Assembly (NCBI GenBank): GCA_023807065.1
Contig: JAJJLU010000347.1
Location: 20,120 to 84,119, forward strand
Origin: Isotricha intestinalis
Lineage: Eukaryota > Ciliophora > Litostomatea > Vestibuliferida > Isotrichidae
Reading direction: 5' to 3'
Length of the DNA: 64,000 nucleotides
Shown: positions 10,379 to 21,520 of the stretch, in pieces
Position numbering within the stretch: position 1 is the first letter of the stretch
Layout: every line of letters begins with the position of its first letter
Notes under the pieces: model-generated
Seen by the model: the letters and a program-made list of their open reading frames with translations, nothing else
What the model was told of the DNA's origin: nothing
The model's database searches: none
Translations under genes and position numbers: made by a program

Positions 10379-11407
10379 ATGTTTACTCCAAGGCAAGATT
10401 TTTCTCTTCGTAAATTATTCCCGTCAAAAAGATTAAAGCCATATAAATCATTTCAAAAAAGTTTATTAGAATCAATAATATTAAACTCAATAAAATACAA
10501 GCCTCAAAATAAAAAAAAAATAGAAGAAGAAAAAAATAATCAAATCCAAAACACAGACGATTCAAAAATAAATACAGTAAAAACAAATGAACAAATAATA
10601 ACAGAAGAAAATAATTTAGAAAATAAATTAACAAAAATTTCTTCAAAAGAACTTCCAAAACATTCAAAAACATATAAACATTCATTTGTAACATCAAATA
10701 ACAATTATTTAAATGTTCATAGAACATATACAACAAATGATACAGATGAATATGATTTAATTAATTTAATAAATGAAGATGTTTCAAAAGGAAATAAATT
10801 TGGATGGGAATTATCAGTAAATTCAAAAGAAGCAAAAGTATATTCAAAAAAAACAAAATTAAAAAATGGAGATAATTCAATTATAACAAAAACATTTGCA
10901 ACATTTCCATATTCAATAGATATTATTATTCAATATTTAGAAGATTTTGAATTTAGAAAAAAACATGAAATGATGATGAAAAAAGGAAAAAGTATTGAAA
11001 AAATACCTCAAGAAGGTAATTTACAAAAAGAATATTTATATTTATATTTAAAAATGCCTTTAATGATTAGTGATAGAGATTTTGTAGAAGAAAAAAAATT
11101 ATGGATTAATCATGGTAATAAAGAAAAAACAGCTTTATTTCTTTTAAAAAGTGTTGAAAGAGATGATTTTCCTGTTAATAAAGGTATTGTTAGAGGAGAA
11201 ATGATTATTAATGGGAATTATTTGAAAGAAGTTGAAAAAAATAAAACTGAAATGATTATGGTTTGTGAAATGGATATTAAAATGAATATTGGTTTGGCTA
11301 ATAATTTAATGGCTAAAGAAGCACCAAAAGGACAAAGAGAATGGGTTAAAGATACTTTACAAAGATTGCCTGGGTATATTAAGGAGAAAGGTATAGTTAT
11401 ACATTAA
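10379..11407 (+). CDS. START-domain lipid-binding protein
   Basis: 342 residues. The first ~120 residues are Lys/Asn/Ser-rich and probably disordered. From about 128 the sequence matches a START (StAR-related lipid transfer) fold of the phosphatidylcholine-transfer-like type: FGWELSVNSKEAKVYSKK, then the mid-domain hallmark MPLMISDRDFV near 231, then MIINGNYLKEV and the C-terminal helix AKEAPKGQREWVKDTLQRL. Such domains carry one lipid or sterol in a deep pocket and move it between membranes or sense it. There is no signal peptide or membrane span, so it is probably cytosolic. Single exon. The specific ligand cannot be told from sequence. Confidence 0.8.
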   Translation: MFTPRQDFSLRKLFPSKRLKPYKSFQKSLLESIILNSIKYKPQNKKKIEEEKNNQIQNTDDSKINTVKTNEQIITEENNLENKLTKISSKELPKHSKTYKHSFVTSNNNYLNVHRTYTTNDTDEYDLINLINEDVSKGNKFGWELSVNSKEAKVYSKKTKLKNGDNSIITKTFATFPYSIDIIIQYLEDFEFRKKHEMMMKKGKSIEKIPQEGNLQKEYLYLYLKMPLMISDRDFVEEKKLWINHGNKEKTALFLLKSVERDDFPVNKGIVRGEMIINGNYLKEVEKNKTEMIMVCEMDIKMNIGLANNLMAKEAPKGQREWVKDTLQRLPGYIKEKGIVIH

Positions 11408-12160
11408 ATTTTGCTGATTTTAATTTGTCTTTTAAATTTTTTATTGATTTTTATTTTTTGTTTTTGTTGTTATTGGTTAATTTTTATTTTATTTTGAATT
11501 TAAGGTTTTTTTATTTATTTTTTTTTATTTTGAAAGATAATTGTTTTGTAATCTTTAAAGTACTTAAAATAATATATTAAAAAAATGAGAAAAATTGTTA
11601 TTTGGAAAATAAACATCTTATAAAATAATTAATTAATAAAATTAATTTTTCACCTCTCACACTGAATTTAAAGTAGAAATTGAAAAGTATAAATAATAAT
11701 TTAAAAAGTAAATTAATAAAATCTTTTAAAAATTAGAAATATATATAATCTAACTTTTGAAAATTATTATTTAAAAATAAATTAAATTCCAACTTTTTTA
11801 AATATATTTATTTTAGGTTGGAATTTTAATTCTGAAAAAAAAATCCTTTAAATTTATAATCAATAATATTTTTTTGGAGAATTTTTTTTAGTTTATTAAA
11901 TAAAATTAATCAAAGATGTTTTTTGGGTACAATATTAATTAAAAAATAATAAATAATAAAAATCTATTTTTTATAAATATTTAAATAAAAATAAATTTCA
12001 GGAAAATTAAATAATCTTTATTAAGAACAATAAATCTAATTTTTTTATATATCTTTTTAATATTCATAAAATATTATACATTCCAAAATAAAAAAACTAT
12101 ATTTTCAATTAAAGAAATTAATTTAAAATTTAATAAGAGTAAATTATATTAATTTTTGAT
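11408..12160. other. intergenic between convergent genes, 753 bp
   Basis: AT-rich 3' flanks of two converging genes; no open frame of note and no repeat recognised. Confidence 0.5.
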
Positions 12161-13057
12161 TCACAAATCATTTATTTCTCCATATTTATTTTTATACTTT
12201 TCATAAATTTCATTTAAATTTTGATTTTTAGATTTTAGTCTTTTTAAAGCATCTACAAGTTTGCCATATTGTTCATTCAAATTATAATATTTTTCTTTCC
12301 ATTCTTCAATTTCATTGAATTTAAAATTATTTTTTTTCTCTTCTTCAAACTGTTTAATTTTATCTTTTAATCTATTAATAGTTATTTCTTTTTCTTCATT
12401 AAATAAATCATCATAATATTTGGTTTTTGCAATTTCTTGGTTTTTTAAAATAAATAATTTATTATTTTCTTTTAATTCATTTAAATATTTTATTATTTTA
12501 TTATTTTCTAATTTTTGTTCATTATATTTTTTTTTCAAACGTTTGTTTTTTTTTTTAATTTTTTCTATTTGACAATTAAAATTATTTATTTTTAATTTAA
12601 AGTCTTTTTGGATTGAATTTAATTCTTCATTTTTATTATTAATAAAATTTTTTAATTTAGAATTTTCTTTTGAAATACTTTCTAATATTTCAATGATATT
12701 TTCATAAGTTCCTTTTGAATCAACTATTTCCTCTTTTAATTTTTCATTATTTTCTTTTAAATTATTTAACTCATATACTAAATCATTATATTCTTTTTTT
12801 AAAATTTTATGATATAAATTATTTTCTTTTTTATCATAATATAAATTATTTTTTTTTCTTCCTTTTCTTTCTAATTTTAATATTTTATCATATTCTTTCA
12901 ATAATTGTTTTACTTCTAATAATCTTATTTTTTTTTGAGATTGCCAAATTTCATCTCCATTTGAATATTTTATTAAATAAATATATTTTTCTTTTAGATC
13001 TTCTTTTTTATCTATAATTTCTTTTAAAAATATTTTAGTTGATTTCTTCTTTCCCAT
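12161..13057 (-). CDS. coiled-coil protein, 298 residues
   Basis: After a basic start (MGKKKSTKIF), residues ~25-58 (YLIKYSNGDEIWQSQKKI... LLKEYDK) faintly recall a chromo-like beta/helix unit. From ~75 to the end the protein is an almost continuous Glu/Lys/Asn-rich coiled coil with heptad-like Leu/Ile. That fits a structural or scaffolding role, but no family is recognised. It ends in TGA, one of two genes here that do so, which helps show that TGA is a stop in this genome. It starts 227 bp from the divergent giant HU/EF-hand gene. Confidence 0.7.
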   Translation of the reverse strand: MGKKKSTKIFLKEIIDKKEDLKEKYIYLIKYSNGDEIWQSQKKIRLLEVKQLLKEYDKILKLERKGRKKNNLYYDKKENNLYHKILKKEYNDLVYELNNLKENNEKLKEEIVDSKGTYENIIEILESISKENSKLKNFINNKNEELNSIQKDFKLKINNFNCQIEKIKKKNKRLKKKYNEQKLENNKIIKYLNELKENNKLFILKNQEIAKTKYYDDLFNEEKEITINRLKDKIKQFEEEKKNNFKFNEIEEWKEKYYNLNEQYGKLVDALKRLKSKNQNLNEIYEKYKNKYGEINDL

Positions 13058-13284
13058 TTAAATTATTTTTTTCATTGGATTTATCAAATTAAAAGAAAGG
13101 TTAATTATTAAAATATTTTATATTTTTTATTTTATTAGAAATTAAAGGAAAATAAAATTATTCAGAATAAAAAATATAAAAATAAAAAAATATAATTAAA
13201 TAAAAAAATAACAAAAATTAAAAAAATAAAATAAATAACTGCTGGTATTAAATAATTAAAAAAATAAACCAAAAAAAAACTAAA

Positions 13285-16200
13285 ATGTATAGTTCACAAG
13301 ATCATTTTCAATCTTCATCATTTCAAGATGGATATAATATGAGTAGAACAGCTCGTTTAACAAATTCAATAAATTCATCAGCAATAAAAACATTTAATCA
13401 ATGGGGAGGTTTAACATATAAAGACATATTAAATTCATATCCTAAAAATTTAATAGAAGATTGTTGGAATTTATTATCAACTCAAATAATAGAAAATTAT
13501 CAAATGGGAAAAGGAACTTATATAAAGGGTTTTGGAACTTTTACTTTTACAAATATAGAAATAAGTTTAGAAGGAACTACAAATCAATATGAAAGAGATA
13601 TAAAAAAAAGAAGACCTTTATTTCTTGTAAGTAATGAATTTATTGATTATTTAAAACCTGGAATTTATACTGAAAAAAGTGGTTTAATGTATTATACTCA
13701 AAATATGAATAATAATGTTTCAATTGTTAAAGTTAATTATGCTAGTTTAAGTTATGGTATGAATATTTCAAAAGAAGAATTTTATAATATTATTAATACT
13801 AAAATTAAAATAATTGGAGATGAAATTAGAAGAAATGTTTTTAAAGGATGTTATATGAAAAATTTAGGAATGTTTTTAGTTAAAGGAAGTGTTTTTGGAA
13901 TGAAATTTAATAATGAAAAAATATTTGATGAAAGTTCTTTAAAGACTCAGAAATATTATCATATTAAAAAAAATTTAAATTTATTTATGGAAACTAAAGA
14001 TAGTGATGTTCAAGCAAGAAATATTTTTAATATAGATAAATTTGAAAGAAGTGTTAGACCAAAAAATGCTGTTTTAACTCATATTTCTCAATCAGGAGAT
14101 GAATGGTTAAGAAATAATTTTGATATTGATGTTAAAAAATTTCCTGAAGAAGAAAGAGTTGATTTAAGTTTACAAGAACCAAAAACTAAAAAAGAATATT
14201 TAGTTGATCAAAGATATTATAGATCTTTTCCAATTCAAAGTTTAGGTAATTTAAAAATTAGTCAAGATATTTTAGAAGGTATTTTAAGAAGTAAAGATTT
14301 AATTTTAAGAAATATGAAAAATATTGATAGACATGGAAATGGCTTAATTCCTAAATATGATTTTATTAATGCTTTTCATCAATCTAATTCTCATAAAAAC
14401 TTAAGAATTGAATTAATTGAAAAAATAACTGATTTATATCTTGATTATGATCCTTCAGTTAGAATGATTTATTATAATAAATTAATTCAAAAATTATGTG
14501 AAGATATTAATAAAATTGTTAATGAAGAATATAAAAATTTCCCTATTGAAAAATATAAAGGAACTATTAATGATCTTAATGTTCGTTCAAGAAGTGCTTA
14601 TGCATTTAGTTCTCAAAGTGGAAATTTAGAACGACATGCTTTATCAACAAGATTAAATTTTAATAGAAAAATACAAGGAAATTTAAATGAAGTTAAAAAT
14701 GATATTTTGAGAATTAAAAAAATTATTCCTTTCATTAAAAGAAATACTAATAAAATGGTTTCTTATTTAGAATTAATAAATATTTTACAAAGTTATATGG
14801 TTTCTATAGGAAAAGTACAAATATTGAAATTGTTAAAATTTTTTAAAATTATTAATCCAAATGCTTTTAATTTAAGAGATTTACTAATGCAAATTTCTCA
14901 AATTGAATTTGGAAAAGATGGTATTAAAATAAGTCAAAAAGAGATAAATGATTCAATTGAAAAAATAAAAAATTTGTTACCTACTTTAGGAGGATTAAAT
15001 TATTTATTCCAAGAAAAAGATAATTTAACCTATGAAGAATTTGCAAATTTAGTAAACTCTGCAAATATAAAACCAAAAGTTTTAAAAAGTACTTTTGATT
15101 ATATTTCAAACAATAATAAATTTATAGATAAAAATACATATCTAAAATATTTAATGAAGGAAAATTTAGCTGAGAAAAAAAATAAAGAAAAAGTAAATTT
15201 AAATGAAGATGAATTTAACTTTAGTATAGATTCTGTTAAAATAATATTAAATAAAATATATGCAAATCATATGGATCCAGATCAATATTTTGATCATTTA
15301 TTAACATATAATATGTATAGAGATCAAAATATTATTCATAAAGATGAATTTCAACGTGTTTTACAATTAGAAAAATTTGATTTTACAGTTCCAGAATTAA
15401 ATTCTCTTTTTAAATTTTTTGATTTTAAAAATGATGGAATAATTGATAGACAAGAATTTGTAAGAACATTAAAAAATATCCCATATCCTATAACAACATA
15501 TCATAATTTTATAAAAAATACAAAATTATCAATTGAAGAAGCTTGTTATAAAATGGGTATTGATTTATTTTCTGGTAGAGTTGAATCTGAATTAAAACGT
15601 AAATTAGATAGACAAAGTTTTAATTTAAAAGTTAAAGTCTTAAGTACTACTTTTGATAAAAATTTCTTATTTTCTTTATATAATGCAATGAATGTTGATA
15701 ATAAACATTATATTACTGTTAAACAATTAGTTGATTATACTAATATTTATGGTGATGAAGATTATAAAAATATAAATTCGAATTTAATTCATAATGAAAT
15801 TATTTCTATAATTCAAAAGGCAATTTCTTTTGATGATTTAAAAAATAAATTTGAAAAAGTAGATTCTATGATTACACAAAAATTACCTTTAGAAAAATTT
15901 CTTCCTGTTATAAAAGGAGTAGTGAATAATAAAATTAATGATAAAAATTTATTACGTTTTCTAAGACTTCATCGTTTAATAGATTTTTCTAATATAGTTT
16001 CATATCATCAATTTATTATAATAGTATATGATAATTATATTGAAGATGTTTTTATAAAAGTAATAGAAGCTTTTAAAGTTTTCTTACAAAATGAATGTAG
16101 TAATGACTTATTCTTATTTTTAGTTAAAATTAATAATATGTGTAATACTTCTTCAATGAAAAGAACAGTTGAAGCAGAAAGATTATATGAATTCTTTAGA

Positions 16201-18654
16201 CCTAAAGTTAACTATTTAAGTTTAGGAATAATTAAAAGATTTGATTATAATAATGATGGTATTATTAGTTTTGAAGATTTAGAAAATATTATTAAAAAAT
16301 ATATTGATCCTCACTTTTTTGATAATAAAAAAGAAATAATGATGAAATTAGAAAATGATAATAATAAAAAAGTTTATGATGGAAATAAAAGAGTTTGGAA
16401 TTTAATTAAAATTGCAACTAATAAAATGAATTTAACTGATGAAAAATTATTTTATTTTTTAGATAAAAATAAAGATTCTTTTATAGGAAAATTAGAATTT
16501 TTAGAACAAATTCCTAAATTAAAATTACCAACAAAACTCACTCAAAAACAACTTTTAGCATTTTATAATTATTTAGATGAATTTATGAATGAAAAAGTAA
16601 ATATAAATAATTTTTTAAAAAAATTTAAAGTTTTTGAAACTGATTATGGAGAAAATGATGAACAAATATATAAAGGCAATTTTATTATCGAAAATATTTT
16701 ATTAGGAGAATTTGCAAAATGGTATAATAGAAATTCACATTTAAGTGACACAGAAATTTATTCAATTTTAGATAAAGATAATGATGGAATTATTTCAAGT
16801 AATGATATTAAAAATTTTGCTATTAATATATTAAGATTAGCTGGAAATGAATTAAATGATTTAAAAATTTTACATTTTATGAATGCTGTTTCTTTAACTA
16901 AAAATGATAATTTAGTTCTTGCAGATATTCAAAATTTATGTAATAAAATAAGTATGAATGATTTAGAAGAATTCTATTCTAAAATTAAAAATTATTGTAA
17001 TATTGGAGTTAATAAAATTAATAAAGATCCAGATTGGATAAATGAAGTAATTAATAAATTAGGAGATTTTATTAGTGAAAAATATCCTAATAATATTAAT
17101 CAATTTTTTAAAGATATAAATATAAATGATTTTAAAAATTTAGGTCAAGGAGTAAATTTAAATGACTTTAAATCATTTATAGCAAATAATCCTAAAATAT
17201 TTGAAAGTTTCCATATGGAAAATAATCAAATAGAAGTTTTATTTAAACATATATCAAATGGAAATGAATATTTAACTTTACAACATTTAAAAAAAATATT
17301 TGATACAAATAAATTTTCATTTTATAATAATATGCATAATGATATATATTCTTTCATTAATCAAAACTTTCCAAATAGTATTGATGCTTTTAGATATTTT
17401 CATGATATTAAACCAATATCATCTACTTTACCTACTTATAGTGATAAAATAGGAGAAAGAAATGAAATAAGTAGAAAAGAATTCTTTAATGGAATTAATA
17501 AATTATTTCCTCAAAAATATGAAACAAATACTGTTTTAAATTATATTTCAAAATATTTCCCAAATTCAATTGAAACAAACTCAATTAAATATAATGAATT
17601 TACTTATTTATATTTCAATAAAATTGAATTCAATAATACTTTTTCAAAATCAAAATATAAATCTTCTAAAATTATTACAACAAGACCTCAATCAAATATT
17701 CCTTTAACAACATTAAATAGTCCTTTTATTCAAAAAGAACATAAAAGCTTAGAAACTCCATTTGATAATGATCCTTTAGAAAAAATAAAAAGATGTATAT
17801 TATCTTCAACTTCAGATTATAAAAAAATAATAAAAGATGCAATAAATCAAAATGGAGGTTTATGCAATAAATTTGAATTTAGAAATATGATTAAAAGATT
17901 AGAATTAGGTTTAACTAATATAGAAATTGAAGATATAATAACAAAGAGTGGTTTAACGAATGACGGAAGAATTAATTTAATTGACTTTTATAAATTTATT
18001 AATAATGAAGAACAGAATTTATATATATCAAAAAATCATATTTTAAATCAATTAAAAGAAATAAAAACATTCTTATATAATTATTATGCAAATCCAAGAT
18101 TAGCATTTGAAATGAATTCAGGAGTTAAAATGGATTTTGATACATTTAAAAAAATAATATATGATATTTATTCAAGAGAACAAAGACCAGTTCCAAATTA
18201 TAATATAATGAAATATGTTTATGATTATATTGATGTAAGAAAAGATGGAGTTATTGATTTAAATGAATGGAATAAAATATTTGCTCAAAGTGAAGGAAGT
18301 TTAGATATTCCAGCAAATAAAGATCAACTTAAAATATTAAGAATATGGGAAACTTCAAATGATATAATTAATGTATATAGATTAATTTCAAAGAATAAAA
18401 AAATTATTAGAGAAAATGCAAAAAAATATTCTGTTGGAGGGTATAATAATGGAAGTTTATATGTTATGAATAATAATATGATTAATGTTTTAAAAAGTGT
18501 TTTAGTTAATATTAATTTAAGTTATACTCAATGGAATATGATTGTATCACTTGGTGATAGAGATAAAAGTGGTTTTATTGATGTTGATACTTTTATTAGA
18601 GTTATTGATTCTAATGCTAAAGTTGCTAATAGTCATCCTGTTATTAGGAAATAG
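13285..18654 (+). CDS. CCDC81-HU and multi-EF-hand giant protein
   Basis: 1,789 residues in one exon, stop TAG. Residues ~38-215 resemble the paired HU domains of the eukaryotic CCDC81 lineage: LTYKDILNSYPKNLIEDCW, GKGTYIKGFGTFTF, then a second unit with NLGMFLVKGSVFGMKF. CCDC81 is a centrosome/cilium-associated protein in animals. The rest is helical with many EF-hand-like loops: NIDRHGNGLI (~346), FDFKNDGIID (~712), FDYNNDGIIS (~986), LDKNKDSFIG (~1059), LDKDNDGIIS (~1162), SGLTNDGRIN (~1555), IDVRKDGVID (~1648), GDRDKSGFID (~1757). Several keep Asp at positions 1 and 3 and Gly at 6, so calcium binding is plausible. A basal-body or axonemal scaffold sensitive to calcium is a reasonable inference. 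Confidence 0.85.
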   Translation: MYSSQDHFQSSSFQDGYNMSRTARLTNSINSSAIKTFNQWGGLTYKDILNSYPKNLIEDCWNLLSTQIIENYQMGKGTYIKGFGTFTFTNIEISLEGTTNQYERDIKKRRPLFLVSNEFIDYLKPGIYTEKSGLMYYTQNMNNNVSIVKVNYASLSYGMNISKEEFYNIINTKIKIIGDEIRRNVFKGCYMKNLGMFLVKGSVFGMKFNNEKIFDESSLKTQKYYHIKKNLNLFMETKDSDVQARNIFNIDKFERSVRPKNAVLTHISQSGDEWLRNNFDIDVKKFPEEERVDLSLQEPKTKKEYLVDQRYYRSFPIQSLGNLKISQDILEGILRSKDLILRNMKNIDRHGNGLIPKYDFINAFHQSNSHKNLRIELIEKITDLYLDYDPSVRMIYYNKLIQKLCEDINKIVNEEYKNFPIEKYKGTINDLNVRSRSAYAFSSQSGNLERHALSTRLNFNRKIQGNLNEVKNDILRIKKIIPFIKRNTNKMVSYLELINILQSYMVSIGKVQILKLLKFFKIINPNAFNLRDLLMQISQIEFGKDGIKISQKEINDSIEKIKNLLPTLGGLNYLFQEKDNLTYEEFANLVNSANIKPKVLKSTFDYISNNNKFIDKNTYLKYLMKENLAEKKNKEKVNLNEDEFNFSIDSVKIILNKIYANHMDPDQYFDHLLTYNMYRDQNIIHKDEFQRVLQLEKFDFTVPELNSLFKFFDFKNDGIIDRQEFVRTLKNIPYPITTYHNFIKNTKLSIEEACYKMGIDLFSGRVESELKRKLDRQSFNLKVKVLSTTFDKNFLFSLYNAMNVDNKHYITVKQLVDYTNIYGDEDYKNINSNLIHNEIISIIQKAISFDDLKNKFEKVDSMITQKLPLEKFLPVIKGVVNNKINDKNLLRFLRLHRLIDFSNIVSYHQFIIIVYDNYIEDVFIKVIEAFKVFLQNECSNDLFLFLVKINNMCNTSSMKRTVEAERLYEFFRPKVNYLSLGIIKRFDYNNDGIISFEDLENIIKKYIDPHFFDNKKEIMMKLENDNNKKVYDGNKRVWNLIKIATNKMNLTDEKLFYFLDKNKDSFIGKLEFLEQIPKLKLPTKLTQKQLLAFYNYLDEFMNEKVNINNFLKKFKVFETDYGENDEQIYKGNFIIENILLGEFAKWYNRNSHLSDTEIYSILDKDNDGIISSNDIKNFAINILRLAGNELNDLKILHFMNAVSLTKNDNLVLADIQNLCNKISMNDLEEFYSKIKNYCNIGVNKINKDPDWINEVINKLGDFISEKYPNNINQFFKDININDFKNLGQGVNLNDFKSFIANNPKIFESFHMENNQIEVLFKHISNGNEYLTLQHLKKIFDTNKFSFYNNMHNDIYSFINQNFPNSIDAFRYFHDIKPISSTLPTYSDKIGERNEISRKEFFNGINKLFPQKYETNTVLNYISKYFPNSIETNSIKYNEFTYLYFNKIEFNNTFSKSKYKSSKIITTRPQSNIPLTTLNSPFIQKEHKSLETPFDNDPLEKIKRCILSSTSDYKKIIKDAINQNGGLCNKFEFRNMIKRLELGLTNIEIEDIITKSGLTNDGRINLIDFYKFINNEEQNLYISKNHILNQLKEIKTFLYNYYANPRLAFEMNSGVKMDFDTFKKIIYDIYSREQRPVPNYNIMKYVYDYIDVRKDGVIDLNEWNKIFAQSEGSLDIPANKDQLKILRIWETSNDIINVYRLISKNKKIIRENAKKYSVGGYNNGSLYVMNNNMINVLKSVLVNINLSYTQWNMIVSLGDRDKSGFIDVDTFIRVIDSNAKVANSHPVIRK

Positions 18655-18862
18655 AGATTTTTTTTAGTTTAATTAATGACTTTAATTTATATTTTTTATT
18701 TAAAAATTTTTTGGTGATTTTTTTAAACATCATTAGATAATAAAATATATTAAAATACATGAAATACTTTTAATTCTTATTATTTAGTTACTTTTTGTTT
18801 TTTTTTTGGAAAAGAAATTGTTAAAAAGAATATTTTATTATTTAATAATAATATAATTAAAA

Positions 18863-21410
18863 ATGGGAAATTGTTGTGAAAAGAAAAGTCCAAAATATAA
18901 AGAAATTTATGATTTTTTTCATCATATATGTAAATCTTTTTTTATATAATGTATTCTTAGATAAAACTGAAAGTTTTAAATATACTATTTTAAATTATGA
19001 AGAAAATTATGAAAAAATTTTAAAAAGAAGTAAAAATAATATTTTAATTCTTGAAAAAAAGCAAAATATAAGAATTAAATTTATAAATGAAATAATTAAA
19101 ACAAAAAACAAATATGAAAAAGAAACAAATTTCACAACTTATTCATTATTTAATACAATTCTATTAACAATAATTTTAAAACAATTTTTAAAGGAAAATT
19201 CTGCTTTAAAAAAGAATAATGATTTACAACAAAATTTATTAAAATATTCAATAGAAATTTTAAATCATCAATACACAGATATATCCAATTTAAAATTAAT
19301 AATATATTATTTAGGTCATTTATTTATTGTTTTATTTAACGGTATGGAATATATAACAAATTATTTTCAAGTTGAAAATACTTACATAAAAAAAATAGAT
19401 TTAATAATGGAAAACCAAATTGATAAGGTTATAATAGAAAAAAATGAAATTTATCCTTTTTTAAAAATAAATTTAATATCTTTAGGTTATTTATTTAACC
19501 CACGAAACATAGCATTTACTTTAACTAAAGAAACTCAACTTACTTTACTATTTTATTATGTTAATATTTTAAAAGAATTATATCCAGTAATAATTGAAAA
19601 TTATGATACAATAAAGCAATATCTTTCTAATGAAATAAACCAATTTAATATTACTCATCCTGAAACAGGAGTTTCAATTGCTAATTCAAATAATAATGAT
19701 AATGATATTATTATTAATTCAAATCAGAATAATTTATATTTTGATTTTCAACAAATTATTGAATCACTTTATAATTTTTTTACTTATATTATAACAGATA
19801 TTTCTTTAGGAAATTTTCTATTTGAAACAATGGATAAACAAATTAAAAAATTTATAAATGATAATGAGAATAATATTAAATTTGATGAAATTTTATTCTT
19901 ACATATATATGAAATATGTCTTCAACAAAATTTATCTAAATTTTTTATAATATCATTAATCATTTATATTACTAATAAAATTTTAGAAAATATTAAAAAC
20001 TATTATGTTTTTTATGATATTATTATAAAATTTTATAAGTTAATTATGGATGATGATATTTTAAATGAAAGATGTACTAAACTTTTTGCTAAAATATTTA
20101 TTAAAGAAATTTATAATATTGAATATGATAATTCTTTAGTTACTTTTTTAACTTTTGTTTTACCTAAAACTAATTATTCAAAAAAAATTATTATACCTCT
20201 AATTACAAATATATCTTTTTTATTTAAAGAACAAAATCTTAAAAATAAATTAGAAATATATAAAAGATGTTCTTTATTATTAGAAAATTATTCCTTAAAA
20301 GAGTTATTTCAAAATGAAGGAAAAAAAGAATCAATTGAATTTGAAAGTATAAAAATTATGTTAATGAATTTTAATATTTATGATAATTCAATAACAGAAT
20401 TAAATACAAATAATCAACTATTGATAATAAATTATTTTCAGTTTTATATTAATTTAATAATTTTTATCGAATCCAATTTTGAAAATTCAGAAATGCAAAA
20501 TAATCAATCTTTTAAAACTAAATTATTTTCAGATATAATTTCATATATTCATCGATTAGAATTATATTCGTTTGATTCATCTGAATATTTAACTTTAATT
20601 CTTCATTATATTAAAGTATTATTATTTTGCTTTAAATATTTATTAAACACTCAAGATACTTATTTAATTTATAGATTAATGAGTCAAAAATGTAAATTAT
20701 TATTAAATGAACAATGTAATGGAAGAAATTTATCTTTTTTACCATATCTTTCTTATTATATAATAATTTTTATTTTAATTAGAATAACTCAAATTTTTAA
20801 ATTTCCTAATTCTTTTAAGAGTATTCATAATGGAATTATTGAAGGAATAAATAATATTGATAAAGCATATAATATAAAATTTAAAGAAATTAAAGTAGAA
20901 GATTTATTTAAAAAAGAAATATCTGATAATAAAAATAATAATAATAATATTAATGTAGAAAATTCCTTAAAAATATTATATCAAGATTTAAAAACAAATT
21001 TTAATTATTTCTTCAAATGTGAACTTAATCAATCTAAATTTAGTAGAATAATGGATTTAATTTATACACAAGTTTTTGGATGTTCATCATCATTACATTC
21101 ATTTTTTGATAGTCAATTAAAAAATTTAGGAGTTAATGATAGAATATTAGAACCAAATATAAAATCAAATCATAATTCAAATAGAACTGATGTAATAACT
21201 GAAGGAAATGAAATTAATTATGATAATTATATTAAAGAAGATTCTATTTCAATGAAATTTAGTGATGAAAGTATTATGAAAGAAAATACTTTTGAAAATA
21301 TTTCTAATGAACAATTAATTAAAATCCCTTTAAAAAATTCTTTAAAAATTATTAATGATCAGACTTTAAATGATGTTATTCATCAAGAAGAAGATAATAT
21401 AAAAATATGA
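18863..21410 (+). CDS. N-acylated helical-repeat protein (MGNCC start), one intron
   Basis: The real start is the ATG at 18863, not the in-frame GTG further down: exon 1 is 18863-18929, a 31-nt GTAA...TTAG intron spans 18930-18960, and exon 2 runs 18961-21410 (TGA stop), giving 838 residues. The joined reading is ...DFFHHIYKTESFKYTIL. MGNCC is a textbook N-myristoylation plus palmitoylation site, so the protein should sit on the inner face of a membrane. The body is nearly all hydrophobic-patterned alpha helix with no membrane spans, like an armadillo/HEAT-type solenoid. The last ~100 residues are polar. I do not recognise the family; a plasma-membrane scaffold such as an EFR3-like protein is only a guess. 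Confidence 0.75.
18930..18960 (+). other. spliceosomal intron, 31 nt
   Basis: GTAAAT at the 5' end and TTCTTAG at the 3' end. Removal joins the MGNCC start to the long frame (phase 1 junction, T|AT) and avoids two in-frame stops. Confidence 0.85.
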
Positions 21411-21520
21411 TTGTATTTAATAAATTATATTTTTTTTAATGTGAATAAATTTTTTTAATTAATTGAATATTTTTTAGTTTGAATGTAATGTTTAAAAAAA
21501 ATATATTTTAATTTTATAAT

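Noticed and set aside
10383..10736. 117-codon Leu/Phe-rich minus-strand frame over the START gene
   Set aside because: Antisense shadow of a Lys/Asn-rich coding stretch.
12715..13017. 100-codon Phe/Leu/Tyr-rich plus-strand frame
   Set aside because: Antisense shadow of the coiled-coil gene on the minus strand.
12950..13030. Chromodomain-like start of the coiled-coil protein
   Set aside because: The aromatic cage residues cannot be placed and the similarity is only a short strand-helix pattern, so it was not used in the call.
18876..18960. GTG start or +1 frameshift at ATA TAA in the 838-residue gene
   Set aside because: A 31-nt GTAA...TTAG intron from the MGNCC exon explains the frame change with a normal ATG.
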